NCBI GenBank assembly: GCA_000431315.1
Contig: HF989692.1
Span: forward strand, 1 to 64,000
Direction: 5' to 3'
Length of the DNA stretch: 64,000 nucleotides
Origin: Brachyspira sp. CAG:484
Lineage (GTDB): Bacteria > Cyanobacteriota > Vampirovibrionia > Gastranaerophilales > Gastranaerophilaceae
Part shown: positions 16,685-25,094 of the stretch, piece by piece
Position numbering within the stretch: position 1 is the first letter of the stretch
Layout of the letters: each line of letters begins with the position of its first letter
Translations under genes and position numbers: made by a program
The notes under the pieces: generated by a model
Databases searched by the model: none
What the model saw: only the letters and a program-made list of their open reading frames with translations
What the model was told of the DNA's origin: nothing

Positions 16685-17824
16685 ATGGACGAAAAAAATA
16701 ATAACACTCCTGACAATGATGATTTTAAACCGCTTGATAAAGAAAAGATTGAAATAAAAGCTAAACAAAGGATTAAAGAGAGGAAAGCCAGGGCAAAAGC
16801 TAAAAGACCTGAATATAAGAAAAAAAGAGTTGTAGTTCCGGCAGTTACAGCAGTGCTGCTGGTACTTTTAGGCATACTTGCGGCAATACATTCAACATTC
16901 TTTCAGTCAACAGATGACGCTTTCGTGGAAGGACGGCTTATAACAGTAGCACCTCGTGTGTCCGGTCCTGTTGTCAATCTTCTTGTTGACGATAATGACG
17001 ATGTAACAGAAGGTCAGCTTCTTGTAGAAATTGACCCGACTGATTACGAGGTTAAACTTCATGAAACAGAAGCTAAACTTGCACAGGCAAAAGCTGAATT
17101 AAATGTAACAGAAAAAGAAGTTGAAAAAGGCGAAGCAAATGTTAACCAATCATTTGAAGATATATCTTCAACCCAATCAAAATTAGATTTTGCACAAAAA
17201 GACCACAAACGTTACACAGCCATGTATAAATCAGGAATTGTTTCAAAACAGGATTTTGAAAACAGCAAGACAAAACTGGAAGTATCACAGGCTGAAAATA
17301 AAGCTGCCAACGAACGCTCAGAGGCAGCAAAACACGCACTTGCATCAAATCAGGCAAAAACAGAATCAATGAATGCAAATATTCAGCGTCTTGAAGCCGA
17401 AGTTGAACAGGCGAAATTAAACCTGAAATATACAAAAATTTATGCACCTCAGAGCGGAAAAGTATCTGCAAGAAGCGTTGAAAAAGGTAATTACCTGCAG
17501 GTAGGTCAGCCTTTGATGCAAATTGTTCCTAAAGAGGTATGGGTTGTCGCAAACTTTAAAGAAATCCAGCTTACAAATATGAAAGAACACCAGCCGGTAT
17601 CAATAAAAATTGATACCTATCCGGGTAAACGCTTTAAAGGTGAAGTTCAGAGCATACAACGCGCAACCGGGGCAAAATCAAGCCTTTTCCCTCCTGAAAA
17701 TGCGGTTGGAAGCTATGTAAAAATTGTTCAGAGAGTTCCTGTAAAAATTATATTTAAAGAAGACATTTCAGACTATAACATTGTTCCTGGAATGTCAGTA
17801 GTTCCGAAAGTTAAAGTTAAATAG
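16685..17824 (+). CDS. emrA: EmrA/HlyD-type membrane fusion protein
   Basis: Periplasmic adaptor anchored in the inner membrane, linking the EmrB-like transporter to the TolC-like channel. The 379-aa protein has a lysine-rich cytosolic N-terminus, one membrane helix (about 57-75), the first barrel/lipoyl half (DDAFVEGRLITVAPRVSGPV, about 79-98), a long coiled coil (about 115-250) and the second lipoyl half with IYAPQSGKVSARSVEKGNY (about 254-272). The AGAAGGAAAT ribosome-binding site is clear. It lies between marR and emrB in the same direction. Confidence 0.9.
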   Translation: MDEKNNNTPDNDDFKPLDKEKIEIKAKQRIKERKARAKAKRPEYKKKRVVVPAVTAVLLVLLGILAAIHSTFFQSTDDAFVEGRLITVAPRVSGPVVNLLVDDNDDVTEGQLLVEIDPTDYEVKLHETEAKLAQAKAELNVTEKEVEKGEANVNQSFEDISSTQSKLDFAQKDHKRYTAMYKSGIVSKQDFENSKTKLEVSQAENKAANERSEAAKHALASNQAKTESMNANIQRLEAEVEQAKLNLKYTKIYAPQSGKVSARSVEKGNYLQVGQPLMQIVPKEVWVVANFKEIQLTNMKEHQPVSIKIDTYPGKRFKGEVQSIQRATGAKSSLFPPENAVGSYVKIVQRVPVKIIFKEDISDYNIVPGMSVVPKVKVK

Positions 17825-17861
17825 CACATCCTGTACAATAAGATACAACAGGTAAGATAAA

Positions 17862-19403
17862 ATGGAAGAAATAATACAGAAGAAAACAAACCCCTATATA
17901 GTTGCCCTTGCAGTGCTGCTGCCGTCATTTCTGGCGCTGGCTGCATCTTCTGCAACAAACGTAAGCCAGCCGCATATCGCAGGTTTTTATGGCGCGACAC
18001 AGTATGAAGCCAATACGGTCATTACCTGCTATATTATCTCAGGCGGTTTGATGCTTCCGGTTACAGGGTATTTAGTAAGAACCATAGGGAAAAAGCTTCT
18101 TATGTATTACAGCATATGGATCTTCTGTATTGGCTGTCTTTTGTGCCTTTTAGCTCCAAACTTCCAGGCTCTGATAGCTGCAAGAGTCGTTCAGGGTATA
18201 GGAAGCGGATGTATTCTGCCGCTTTGCCAGACAATTCTTTTGGAAGTTTTTCCTGAAGAACAGCGCGGTGTGGCAATGGGACTATTCGGAGTTGCGGCAA
18301 TGTTTTCCCCGCTTGCCGGACCGTTTTTAGGAGGGTATTTAACTGATAATTACTCCTGGCAGTGGATATTTATAATGAATATTCCTATGTGTATGCTGTC
18401 GTTCCTGTTGGTTAAACTTTTTGTTCCTTCTGATAAGCCGGAAAAACAAAAGTATAACAAAAAATTCGATATTGTAGGTTATAGCTCTATTGTCGTTGCA
18501 ATGGCGTGCATGCAGATTGTACTTGATAAGGGGCAGCAGTGGAACTGGTTTGACACAACATGGATCTGCTGGCTAACAGGTATTTGTATATTTTCTTTTG
18601 TACTCTTCTATGTTTGGGAACTTGAGTATAAATATCCGGTTATTGATATAAGGGTATTTAAAGATAGAAATTTTATGTTTGGAACGCTTGCAAGTTCATT
18701 TATAAATGTAATGTTATATTCAACATTACTTTTAGTCCCTATGTTCGTACAGAGCCTTCTGGGGTACAGCCCTTCAATGTCCGGTCTGACAATGTTTCCA
18801 AGAGCAATAATCTGCCTTATCGGACTTATTGTTGTAGGTGAGATTTCAAGATTTGTAGAAGCAAGACTGCTTGCTACAATCGGACTTTTAATTATGGCAG
18901 TATCAGTCTTGATGCTGACACAAATGAATACAGCATCATCAATGGAGAGTGTAATTTTACCAAATATACTGCTGTGTATAGGTGTTCCAACCGCGTTTGT
19001 TCCGATTACTGCCTTATCGTTCCAGACGCTGCCGGCAAGCAAAAATGCAGATGCGGCTGCGCTTCATGCTTTATTTAAAAATATCGTAACAGCAATTGCA
19101 ACATCTGCCTCAGCAACATTTATTGCAAGGGTTTCACAGGTACATCAGAATTACCTTGTTGGCAACCTCACTCCGCACAACCCGATGTTTCAGTATAAAT
19201 TAATGGCTTTGAAAAGCAAATTTTTAATTCATTATCCGTCTGTTATGGCTGCTAAAAAAGCAAACGGAATGCTCTACAAGGAACTTTTACAGCAGGCAAA
19301 ACTTGCATCGTTTTTTGATGCTTTCACTGTTCTTGCTATGATGTGCATTATAATTATACCGGTTTTGTATATCCTAAAAAGCAAAAAGAAGGTATCCAAT
19401 TAA
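17862..19403 (+). CDS. emrB: EmrB/QacA-type drug:H+ antiporter (DHA2, 14 TM)
   Basis: Inner-membrane proton-driven exporter of the major facilitator superfamily. The 513-aa protein has about 14 membrane helices. It shows motif C-like PLAGPFLGGYLTDNYSWQWIFIMNIP (about 147-172) and an ARVVQGIGSG motif (about 107-116). It completes a tripartite system with the EmrA-like adaptor and the divergent TolC-like channel. The substrate cannot be read from the sequence. Its stop codon overlaps the convergent XRE gene by 4 nt. Confidence 0.92.
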   Translation: MEEIIQKKTNPYIVALAVLLPSFLALAASSATNVSQPHIAGFYGATQYEANTVITCYIISGGLMLPVTGYLVRTIGKKLLMYYSIWIFCIGCLLCLLAPNFQALIAARVVQGIGSGCILPLCQTILLEVFPEEQRGVAMGLFGVAAMFSPLAGPFLGGYLTDNYSWQWIFIMNIPMCMLSFLLVKLFVPSDKPEKQKYNKKFDIVGYSSIVVAMACMQIVLDKGQQWNWFDTTWICWLTGICIFSFVLFYVWELEYKYPVIDIRVFKDRNFMFGTLASSFINVMLYSTLLLVPMFVQSLLGYSPSMSGLTMFPRAIICLIGLIVVGEISRFVEARLLATIGLLIMAVSVLMLTQMNTASSMESVILPNILLCIGVPTAFVPITALSFQTLPASKNADAAALHALFKNIVTAIATSASATFIARVSQVHQNYLVGNLTPHNPMFQYKLMALKSKFLIHYPSVMAAKKANGMLYKELLQQAKLASFFDAFTVLAMMCIIIIPVLYILKSKKKVSN

Positions 19404-19714
19404 CTGTTTAATGTCTTGACAAACTTATATATCAAGCGTGTCATATCTTCGTCATTCTCAATGATTTCCCTCAACTCAAATTTTATATCGTCAAGCGATT
19501 GGATATGCTCAAAAGCAAATAACTCCTGAGCCTGGACTTTTAATATTTCACAAATTTTCTCCAGGTTTTCAGGCTTTGGATATGAAACCCCGTTTTCAAT
19601 TCTCCAATAATTTGCAGGATGTATATCAAGCTGTTCTGCAATATATTCCTGAGAAAAATTTTTCTTCTCACGTAATTCTTTTATACGTTTTCCAAGTTGT
19701 TTTTTAAGCTCCAT
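19400..19714 (-). CDS. XRE-family regulator, cassette 1
   Basis: A 104-aa protein with an N-terminal helix-turn-helix (about 6-60: LGKRIKELREKKNFSQEYIAEQLDIHP, then IENGVSYPKPENLEKICEIL) and an acidic C-terminal part (about 65-104) that may bind a partner or dimerise. It is transcribed away from the pilin-like gene at 19862, with 147 bp between them. The same arrangement recurs at 21221/21543 and 26130/26590. Confidence 0.88.
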   Translation of the reverse strand: MELKKQLGKRIKELREKKNFSQEYIAEQLDIHPANYWRIENGVSYPKPENLEKICEILKVQAQELFAFEHIQSLDDIKFELREIIENDEDMTRLIYKFVKTLNS

Positions 19715-19779
19715 ATTTTTATTTAAACCTAAATTAACAGCCTGCGTTATAATATAATATACAGTGTTTTTATATTATC

Positions 19780-19820
19780 TTGACATATTATACAAAATAC
19801 ATTAGTATATTATACAGAAT
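19780..19820 (+). promoter_or_regulatory. promoter with direct repeats before pilin-like gene 1
   Basis: TTGACA (19780-19785), 17 nt, TAGTAT (19803-19808). The block ATATTATACA occurs twice in direct orientation (about 19785-19794 and 19808-19817), covering the spacer and the start site. These are candidate binding sites for the divergent XRE protein. Confidence 0.5.
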
Positions 19821-19861
19821 TTAGTTCTTTAAATTGTATGATATGCAGGAAGGAGAATTTT

Positions 19862-20560
19862 ATGAGAAAAGCATTTACACTGGCTGAAGTTCTTATAACA
19901 TTAGGCATAATAGGTGTCGTTGCTGCTATGACACTACCATCACTAATCGAGAGAAACCGAAGGGCAGAACTTCAAAACGGATTAAAAGCAGCTTATTCAT
20001 TGCTTCAACAGGCATTACAGCGAATGAATGCCGATTACGGTTACACGATATTACCATCGGATTATAAAGCAAGAAAATTTAAACCGGAATATATAAAATA
20101 TTTTGACAATCCGGTTGACTGTCAATGGGGAGGAATACATGCAACCAAAGAGAGTACATTATGCGGAAAAGGAGCTACAGTCAACGGGGATGACGGCAGC
20201 AGCATGGACTTAATGGGGATTTATAAAATATACAATAAATCGTCAAACAAGTTTGCCGGCTCATCCTATTTTGATGACGGACAGTTTGCTTTAAAAAACG
20301 GTATGCTGATAATGATAGAAAATATCACACCGCTATTTATAACGGTTGATGTAAACGGAATTCAGAAAAAACCTAATGTCTGGGGCGAAGACTTATTTAC
20401 ATTCCAGCTTATGGATAACGGGAAACTACTTCCTATGGGTGCACAAGGTACAAATTTTTCTCCTGACAGCTACTGTTCAAAAACTTCTACAAATCAGTAT
20501 AACGGGATTGCCTGTACATATAAGGCACTCACAGATAAGGACTACTGGAACGGGATATAA
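19862..20560 (+). CDS. pilin-like protein 1 with type IV prepilin N-terminus
   Basis: A 232-aa protein beginning MRKAFTLAEVLITLGIIGVV, a class III signal cleaved by prepilin peptidase between A4 and F5, with the conserved Glu at +5 of the mature protein. The first about 25 mature residues form the assembly helix. The rest is a globular domain with a few cysteines (VDCQWGG, TLCGKG, NGIACTY). I chose ATG 19862, directly behind AAGGAGAA. Homologous N-termini occur at 21543 and 26590. Candidate roles are minor pilin or pseudopilin of a type IV pilus, competence or type II secretion machine. Confidence 0.88.
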   Translation: MRKAFTLAEVLITLGIIGVVAAMTLPSLIERNRRAELQNGLKAAYSLLQQALQRMNADYGYTILPSDYKARKFKPEYIKYFDNPVDCQWGGIHATKESTLCGKGATVNGDDGSSMDLMGIYKIYNKSSNKFAGSSYFDDGQFALKNGMLIMIENITPLFITVDVNGIQKKPNVWGEDLFTFQLMDNGKLLPMGAQGTNFSPDSYCSKTSTNQYNGIACTYKALTDKDYWNGI

Positions 20561-21157
20561 TCATCCGTTAGAGCACACAAGAGCATCATAAGCTTTTTTA
20601 ATTTCCCGAATATCCTGCCACATAAGCCATTTCGGGCTTCCTTTTTCATGGGAATCATTTCTTAAAAGATAAGACGGGTGGAATATAGGCATCATCTTAC
20701 TTCCAAACGGTCCGTCAAACCATTGCCCCCGAACTCTTGTTATGCCGGTTGAGGTGTTAAGCATTGAAGAAAGCGCTACTTTACCGCAAAGAAGTATAAT
20801 TTTGGGTTTTAAAATTTCAATTTGTGCATCAAGATAAGCTCTGCAGGCTTCTTTTTCTTCCGGTAAAGGATCCCTGTTATCAGGCGGACGGCATTTAAGT
20901 GTATTACAAATATAGACATCTTTTTGACGGGATAAACCAACTGAGGCAAAAATCTTATCCAGAAGCTGACCGGCTTTGCCAACGAACGGCTCGCCTTTCT
21001 GGTCTTCATAATAACCCGGTGCCTCACCGATTAACATCATATTATGATTTGGAACTCCTCCGGAAAAAACTATATTGGTACGGCTTTTGCACAATGAACA
21101 CTTATCACAGTATTCACACATCTGCCGAACTTCTTCTAAATCTTCTTCTATACTCAT
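20561..21157 (-). CDS. family 4 uracil-DNA glycosylase (iron-sulfur type)
   Basis: Removes uracil from DNA by base excision. The 198-aa protein has cysteines C14, C17, C20 and C23 in CEYCDKCSLC, with more at C84, C89 and C105, which fits the four-cysteine [4Fe-4S] site of family 4 enzymes. The active-site motif GEAPGYYEDQKGEPFVGKAG (44-63) and the distal IFHPSYLLR are present. An AAGGATT ribosome-binding site precedes the ATG. It is convergent with pilin-like gene 1, sharing no bases. Confidence 0.93.
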   Translation of the reverse strand: MSIEEDLEEVRQMCEYCDKCSLCKSRTNIVFSGGVPNHNMMLIGEAPGYYEDQKGEPFVGKAGQLLDKIFASVGLSRQKDVYICNTLKCRPPDNRDPLPEEKEACRAYLDAQIEILKPKIILLCGKVALSSMLNTSTGITRVRGQWFDGPFGSKMMPIFHPSYLLRNDSHEKGSPKWLMWQDIREIKKAYDALVCSNG

Positions 21158-21220
21158 AATAAATCCTTAATTACAAAAATATTTACACAAATATATTTTC
21201 AGGGCAACAAAAATCAAAAA

Positions 21221-21439
21221 CTATTGTATATTTTTTAAAAGTTCATTTATATCAATTTCAAGAACATTAGCAATATCATAAACAAGAAATATTGACGGCG
21301 TTTGAAGACCTCTTTCCAAAAGGCTAACCGTACTCTCGCTCACATCAACTAATTCGGCAAGCTGAGCCTGTGTAACACCTTTTCTATATCGTTCAGCCTT
21401 TAAATTTTTTGCAAACTTTTTATTTCGTTCATCTTTCAT
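21221..21439 (-). CDS. XRE-family regulator, cassette 2
   Basis: A 72-aa single-domain helix-turn-helix protein (NLKAERYRKGVTQAQLAELVDVSESTVSLLERGLQTPS), like small phage-type repressors. I chose ATG 21439 over a TTG 24 nt upstream. A perfect TATAAT lies 6 nt before this ATG with no ribosome-binding site, so the mRNA is probably leaderless. It is divergent from pilin-like gene 2, and a 36-bp palindrome lies between them. Confidence 0.88.
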   Translation of the reverse strand: MKDERNKKFAKNLKAERYRKGVTQAQLAELVDVSESTVSLLERGLQTPSIFLVYDIANVLEIDINELLKNIQ

Positions 21440-21456
21440 ATGGTGATTATAACCGC

Positions 21457-21520
21457 TTGACAAAATTAAATTAAGCGAGTATACTCCTATTAACTAGTAG
21501 TAAACTACTAGTTAATAGGA
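21457..21520 (+). promoter_or_regulatory. promoter and 36-bp palindromic operator before pilin-like gene 2
   Basis: TTGACA (21457-21462), 17 nt, TATACT (21480-21485). A perfect palindrome follows: 17-nt arms at 21485-21501 and 21504-21520 around AA, containing the inner repeat ACTAGTAGT/ACTACTAGT. It covers the expected transcription start, as a repressor site would. Confidence 0.8.
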
Positions 21521-21542
21521 ATAAATAACGGGTAACAAAAAT

Positions 21543-22289
21543 ATGAAGAATAATTATAAAGCATTCACACTTGCAGAAGTCCTTATAACACTTGGTATAA
21601 TTGGTATAGTAGCCTCATTGACTCTTCCTGCTATTATTCAAAAACAAAACGAAAAAGCTACGGTTACAGCATTAAAAAAATTTTATTCTTCGATTTCACA
21701 GGCATTTACATTTGCAAATAACGAATACGGCACTCCTGATAACTGGTATGATACAGATATGACACAAGCCGAACGCTCTAAGATTGTTGCTGATAATCTA
21801 ACAAAATTTATGAAAATTTCAAGAAACTGTCATAATGATGCTGGATGTTTTTATGAAGGAACTTATAAAAGAATAGACGGGAAAACTCTTCTTTTTAACA
21901 GCAAAGATCATCAAAGATTTGTAACATCAGACGGGATGAGCGTTCTCGTTAATGGTTTTACAACGACAGAAATGCAAGGTAAAGAAGACAGCCTGGGACA
22001 CGCTTATGCAGACATCCTAGTTGATGTAAATGGATATAAAAAACCTAACACACTTGGCAAAGATACATTTTCGTTTGAAATGCTTCGCGATAAAATTATT
22101 CCCTCTGGCGTGCCTAATCATATAATTACTTCCGAAGAGGAAACTGCTTTACTGTTTCCAGATGATTGCAACACCCGCAAATGCTCCGATATTTGTGAAA
22201 GCTGTACAGCCTGGGTAATCTATAATGAAAATCTTGACTATTTGCATTGTGATGATTTGTCCTGGCAGGGTAAAAAGAAGTGCAAATAA
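21543..22289 (+). CDS. pilin-like protein 2 with type IV prepilin N-terminus
   Basis: A 248-aa protein beginning MKNNYKAFTLAEVLITLGII, with the prepilin cleavage site after A7 and Glu at +5. The assembly helix runs to about residue 35. The globular domain carries many cysteines towards the end (FPDDCNTRKCSDICESCTAW), suggesting disulfides outside the cytoplasm. It shares the N-terminus with proteins at 19862 and 26590, but the globular part is different. No strong ribosome-binding site precedes the ATG. Confidence 0.88.
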   Translation: MKNNYKAFTLAEVLITLGIIGIVASLTLPAIIQKQNEKATVTALKKFYSSISQAFTFANNEYGTPDNWYDTDMTQAERSKIVADNLTKFMKISRNCHNDAGCFYEGTYKRIDGKTLLFNSKDHQRFVTSDGMSVLVNGFTTTEMQGKEDSLGHAYADILVDVNGYKKPNTLGKDTFSFEMLRDKIIPSGVPNHIITSEEETALLFPDDCNTRKCSDICESCTAWVIYNENLDYLHCDDLSWQGKKKCK

Positions 22290-22312
22290 AAATTCCCTAT
22301 TAGGAATTTTTA
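22288..22312 (+). terminator. terminator of pilin-like gene 2
   Basis: AAAAATTCC (22288-22296), 6-nt loop, GGAATTTTT (22303-22311). It overlaps the stop codon of the gene. Confidence 0.8.
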
Positions 22313-22355
22313 TATTAAAATAATGTTAACATGTTACCAAAAAAAGGAGAGAACT

Positions 22356-23654
22356 ATGTTAACTAAAAATCCATCAGTAAAAACAAGCTTTTCAGGTGTT
22401 GATTTCTCTAAATATTCTTCAAAAACATCTGAGTTTGTAAAAGAATTATCAAAAAGAGCAAACCAGAAAGGTCATTTTCTTAACTGGGTTAATCTTCCTA
22501 AAGAACAGTTAAAAAGAGTTGATGAACTTTATGAAATGGTTGAAAATTTCAGAAAACAAACTAATGCCAAAAAGTTAAGCGTTATGGGTATCGGCGGTTC
22601 AAAACATACTGTTGAACATATGCTTGGCATTAATGGTTTAAACATATGCCATGATAGTGTAGAATTTTACTCCGATGTTGATTCAATAAGCCTTGAAAGA
22701 TTTTTATACAGACTTGGCAATATCACAGAAGCTAATTTTATGATTGCTTCTAAATCAGGTTCAACATTTGAAACTAAAGATGGTTTCTTAAGAGTTCAGC
22801 AAATGTTGATTGACGCATATCAATCACAAGGACAATCAGAAGATGAGGCTAAAAAGTCTGCTGCAAAACACTTTATTGCAGTAACAGATGCAAATGCTGA
22901 GAAAAGCGAACTTAGAAGAACTTCTGTTGCAGACGGATGGATAGGTGATTTGTTTATTCATGATGATGTTGGCGGAAGATTTTCAGCTTTTGACGACCAC
23001 GCATTATTTACACTTATCTGGGCAGGCATTAAAAAAGAAGATTTAATTTCTTTATTAAATGCTGCACAAGAAATTTCTGAACTTTCACTTTCGGAAGATT
23101 TAGAATTGAATGATGCTTTAAAAGAAGGTATTTTCTGGGCTGATGCTAAATTAAACGGAATAGAAGCTTCTGTACACCAGTATATGGGTTCAATGTTTGA
23201 AAATACAGTATACTGGCATGCTCAAATGCAGAATGAATCAGTAAAAGATACATTGAAACAGGTTGCAAAAGTTCCTGACGCTATGCACCACAGCGCAGAA
23301 GCTCACTTCAATCCTGCAAACAAATTAGTATTTGCGCTTACAGTTCCTGTAGACAACGGGGTTTGCAAAGAGAATGCTGAAGCTTATATTGGCGCTTTAA
23401 CAAAATCTTATGAAATTACAGGAGCCTTCTTCAGAGAAGATGTTGAAACTTCAAAATTGGGTTTAACTCCGGCTGCTGCTGGTGCTATGACTCAGTTAAG
23501 AGCATTCGCTACTGTTTATCAGGAAATTGTTGAAGCTGTAATGACCGGCAAAGAGCTTCCTGAGGTTCTTGACAGCGTACTCCAGCCGCACGTAGAATTT
23601 TACAAGAAAAACCTTAAAGGCGGAGTTGTTGTTCCTGGCAGAATTTCAGTGTAA
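22356..23654 (+). CDS. pgi: glucose-6-phosphate isomerase
   Basis: Interconverts glucose-6-phosphate and fructose-6-phosphate in glycolysis and gluconeogenesis. The 432-aa protein has the short bacterial form. Visible motifs are VMGIGGSKHTVEHML (phosphate-binding loop), FMIASKSGSTFETKDGFL (signature 1-like), DVGGRFSAFDDHALF, and a C-terminal QLRAFATVYQEIVEAVM helix. I chose ATG 22356 behind AAAAAGGAGAGAA. The protein is a somewhat divergent family member, but the sugar-isomerase loops are intact. Confidence 0.92.
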   Translation: MLTKNPSVKTSFSGVDFSKYSSKTSEFVKELSKRANQKGHFLNWVNLPKEQLKRVDELYEMVENFRKQTNAKKLSVMGIGGSKHTVEHMLGINGLNICHDSVEFYSDVDSISLERFLYRLGNITEANFMIASKSGSTFETKDGFLRVQQMLIDAYQSQGQSEDEAKKSAAKHFIAVTDANAEKSELRRTSVADGWIGDLFIHDDVGGRFSAFDDHALFTLIWAGIKKEDLISLLNAAQEISELSLSEDLELNDALKEGIFWADAKLNGIEASVHQYMGSMFENTVYWHAQMQNESVKDTLKQVAKVPDAMHHSAEAHFNPANKLVFALTVPVDNGVCKENAEAYIGALTKSYEITGAFFREDVETSKLGLTPAAAGAMTQLRAFATVYQEIVEAVMTGKELPEVLDSVLQPHVEFYKKNLKGGVVVPGRISV

Positions 23655-23677
23655 GAGAAATTTATACAATCATAATG

Positions 23678-23709
23678 AAGGCGGATAATTAAAAGTCCGC
23701 CTTTTTTAT
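23678..23709 (+). terminator. terminator of pgi
   Basis: AAGGCGGA (23678-23685) pairs with TCCGCCTT (23696-23703), followed by T residues. Confidence 0.92.
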
Positions 23710-23711
23710 TA

Positions 23712-23740
23712 TTGACATGAACTTGCAGGCAATGTACCAT
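23712..23740 (+). promoter_or_regulatory. promoter of the gene at 23749
   Basis: TTGACA (23712-23717), 17 nt, TACCAT (23735-23740). The ATG follows 8 nt after the -10, with no Shine-Dalgarno sequence, so the transcript should be leaderless. Confidence 0.6.
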
Positions 23741-23748
23741 TAAAAATT

Positions 23749-24432
23749 ATGACAACAAATTTTGATTTTTTGAAGGAAGTAGATAAAGATTTATTTGAAA
23801 TAATAACAGATGCCGAAAAATTATACAGAGATGAGTATTTCGAACAATGTATGGCACAGACAAGGCGCTTTGGCGAAAACATTTGTAAAAGTGTACTTGG
23901 AAGCGGGAGGACAACAGAAGAAACTTTTGACGAAATGCTCGCAACCTTAAAAGATAAAATTAAAGGTGAAGAACAAGAAAAAGAATTTATTGATGACTTG
24001 TATTTTCTAAAGAAAAACGGCAACGCGTCTGTTCATGCAGCAAAGGTAAAAAGAGATTACCTGACAGCTCTTGAATGCCTTCAAAGAGCCTTTGAAGTTG
24101 CAATAAGTTTTTCTGTATACAATAAAGGGGCAAAACCTGAAATTCTGAGATTAAACTATGACACAGAGCTTTTAATAACAGGAAAGCCAAAACAAAAATC
24201 ACTGGCAGAACGCTATGCAGAGGAGAAAGCTTACGCAGATCGCTCAACTGTCGGGACAAAAACTAAAGTTACCACGCAAAAAATAAAAAAGAAGCCGGTA
24301 AAAACACAATCATACCAGATGTCACCAAGCAAAAAGAAGCGTAAATATTCAATTTTCTGGATACTTGTTGCTATAACCACAACGATTTCATTATTAATGA
24401 TATTGACAATGTTTTTGGTTATAAATTTTTAA
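23749..24432 (+). CDS. DUF4145-like protein with C-terminal membrane anchor
   Basis: A 227-aa protein. The first 130 residues resemble the helical DUF4145 fold often found in restriction-related proteins (FEQCMAQTRRFGENICKSVL, then FLKKNGNASVHA). A basic linker (about 160-200) follows, then a single membrane helix (about 203-223: FWILVAITTTISLLMILTMFLVINF), placing the main domain in the cytosol. The DUF4145 likeness is by eye and moderate. The function is unknown. It has its own promoter and ends before a set of tRNA-linked repeats. Confidence 0.7.
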   Translation: MTTNFDFLKEVDKDLFEIITDAEKLYRDEYFEQCMAQTRRFGENICKSVLGSGRTTEETFDEMLATLKDKIKGEEQEKEFIDDLYFLKKNGNASVHAAKVKRDYLTALECLQRAFEVAISFSVYNKGAKPEILRLNYDTELLITGKPKQKSLAERYAEEKAYADRSTVGTKTKVTTQKIKKKPVKTQSYQMSPSKKKRKYSIFWILVAITTTISLLMILTMFLVINF

Positions 24433-24434
24433 AT

Positions 24435-24827
24435 GTAAAAAAGAAGGATCATATCCTCTCTTTTTTGGATAGCACATGACTATTTACTCTCCGGCGTTAG
24501 CTGATCTTCGTAGGTCTGATGTAAGAGTTTTGTTCTTTTGTCCGAAAGGTCTTCGTCCTCAGCTCATTCGCGTGCTAACCCGGACAAAGGTAGCTTTGGC
24601 ATACTCGTAACGTAAAAAAGAGGGATTATGCCCCTCTCTTATTTGGGCAATACGCGACCTGCTTACTCACTCGCGTTTAACGGGTCTTCGGTTGACGGCT
24701 CCGAGCTTTTGCTCATTCTCCGTCAAGCCTTCGCCCTCAGCTCGTTCGCGCTCGAACAGGGACAATGCTTACGCTTTGTGTGTTCTCGTCACGTAAAAAA
24801 AAGAGGGATTTATATCCCTCTCTTATT
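24435..24827. repeat. two degenerate tandem copies of the tRNA-Val downstream unit
   Basis: Units of about 177 and 181 nt begin at 24435 and 24612; a third start at 24793 runs into the real tRNA-Val. Each begins GTAAAAAA, then a hairpin (AGGAT/ATCCT; GAGGG/CCCTC; GAGGGAT/ATCCCTC) with T-runs on both sides. Copy 2 then has GGGCAATACGCGAC, matching the 3' acceptor end of tRNA-Val. Both inner parts share GTCTTCG, CCTCAGCTC and TTCGCG. The hairpins are terminators on the minus strand. This 395-nt gap holds no gene. Confidence 0.6.
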
Positions 24828-24900
24828 TGGGCGATACGTGACTCGAACACGTGACCCCCACAATGTCGATGTGATGCGCTACCAACTGCGCCAATCGCCC
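24828..24900 (-). tRNA. tRNA-Val (anticodon GAC)
   Basis: Full cloverleaf on the minus strand: acceptor GGGCGAT/ATCGCCC, D arm GCGC...GCGC, anticodon stem TCACA/TGTGG with loop TCGACAT (GAC at 34-36), T arm ACGTG/CACGT with loop TTCGAGT, discriminator A. CCA is not encoded. Position 33 is C instead of the nearly universal U. A terminator hairpin follows at 24797-24822. Confidence 0.85.
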
Positions 24901-24902
24901 AT

Positions 24903-25085
24903 ATTTTTTGGATTTGTTTCAGACTTTCGGCTTGCTGGTAGCTTACGCTACCTTCCCTCCTCCTTTTCGATACTTAATCGAAAAGCGGAGCTTTGCCAAT
25001 CACCCATAACTATTTAGTTTTAAACTTGTTTGTATGTTGGCAGCCTGCGCTGCCTTCTCTCCTTACGGAGATTGCCAATCATATT
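24903..25085. repeat. two covarying hairpin units upstream of tRNA-Val
   Basis: Two related units precede the tRNA. Each has a hairpin (GGTAGC-TTAC-GCTACC at 24937-24952; GGCAGC-CTGC-GCTGCC at 25039-25054) whose stem differs by a compensated T-A to C-G change. Next comes a CTCC/GGAG hairpin, then GCCAATCACCCAT or GCCAATCAT, which match the 5' end of tRNA-Val (complement GCCAATCGCCC). They look like decayed tandem copies. Confidence 0.55.
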
Positions 25086-25094
25086 ATTTTATTG

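Noticed and set aside
24628..25017. 129-aa plus-strand frame over tRNA-Val
   Set aside because: It runs through the antisense of a tRNA and degenerate repeats; no ribosome-binding site.
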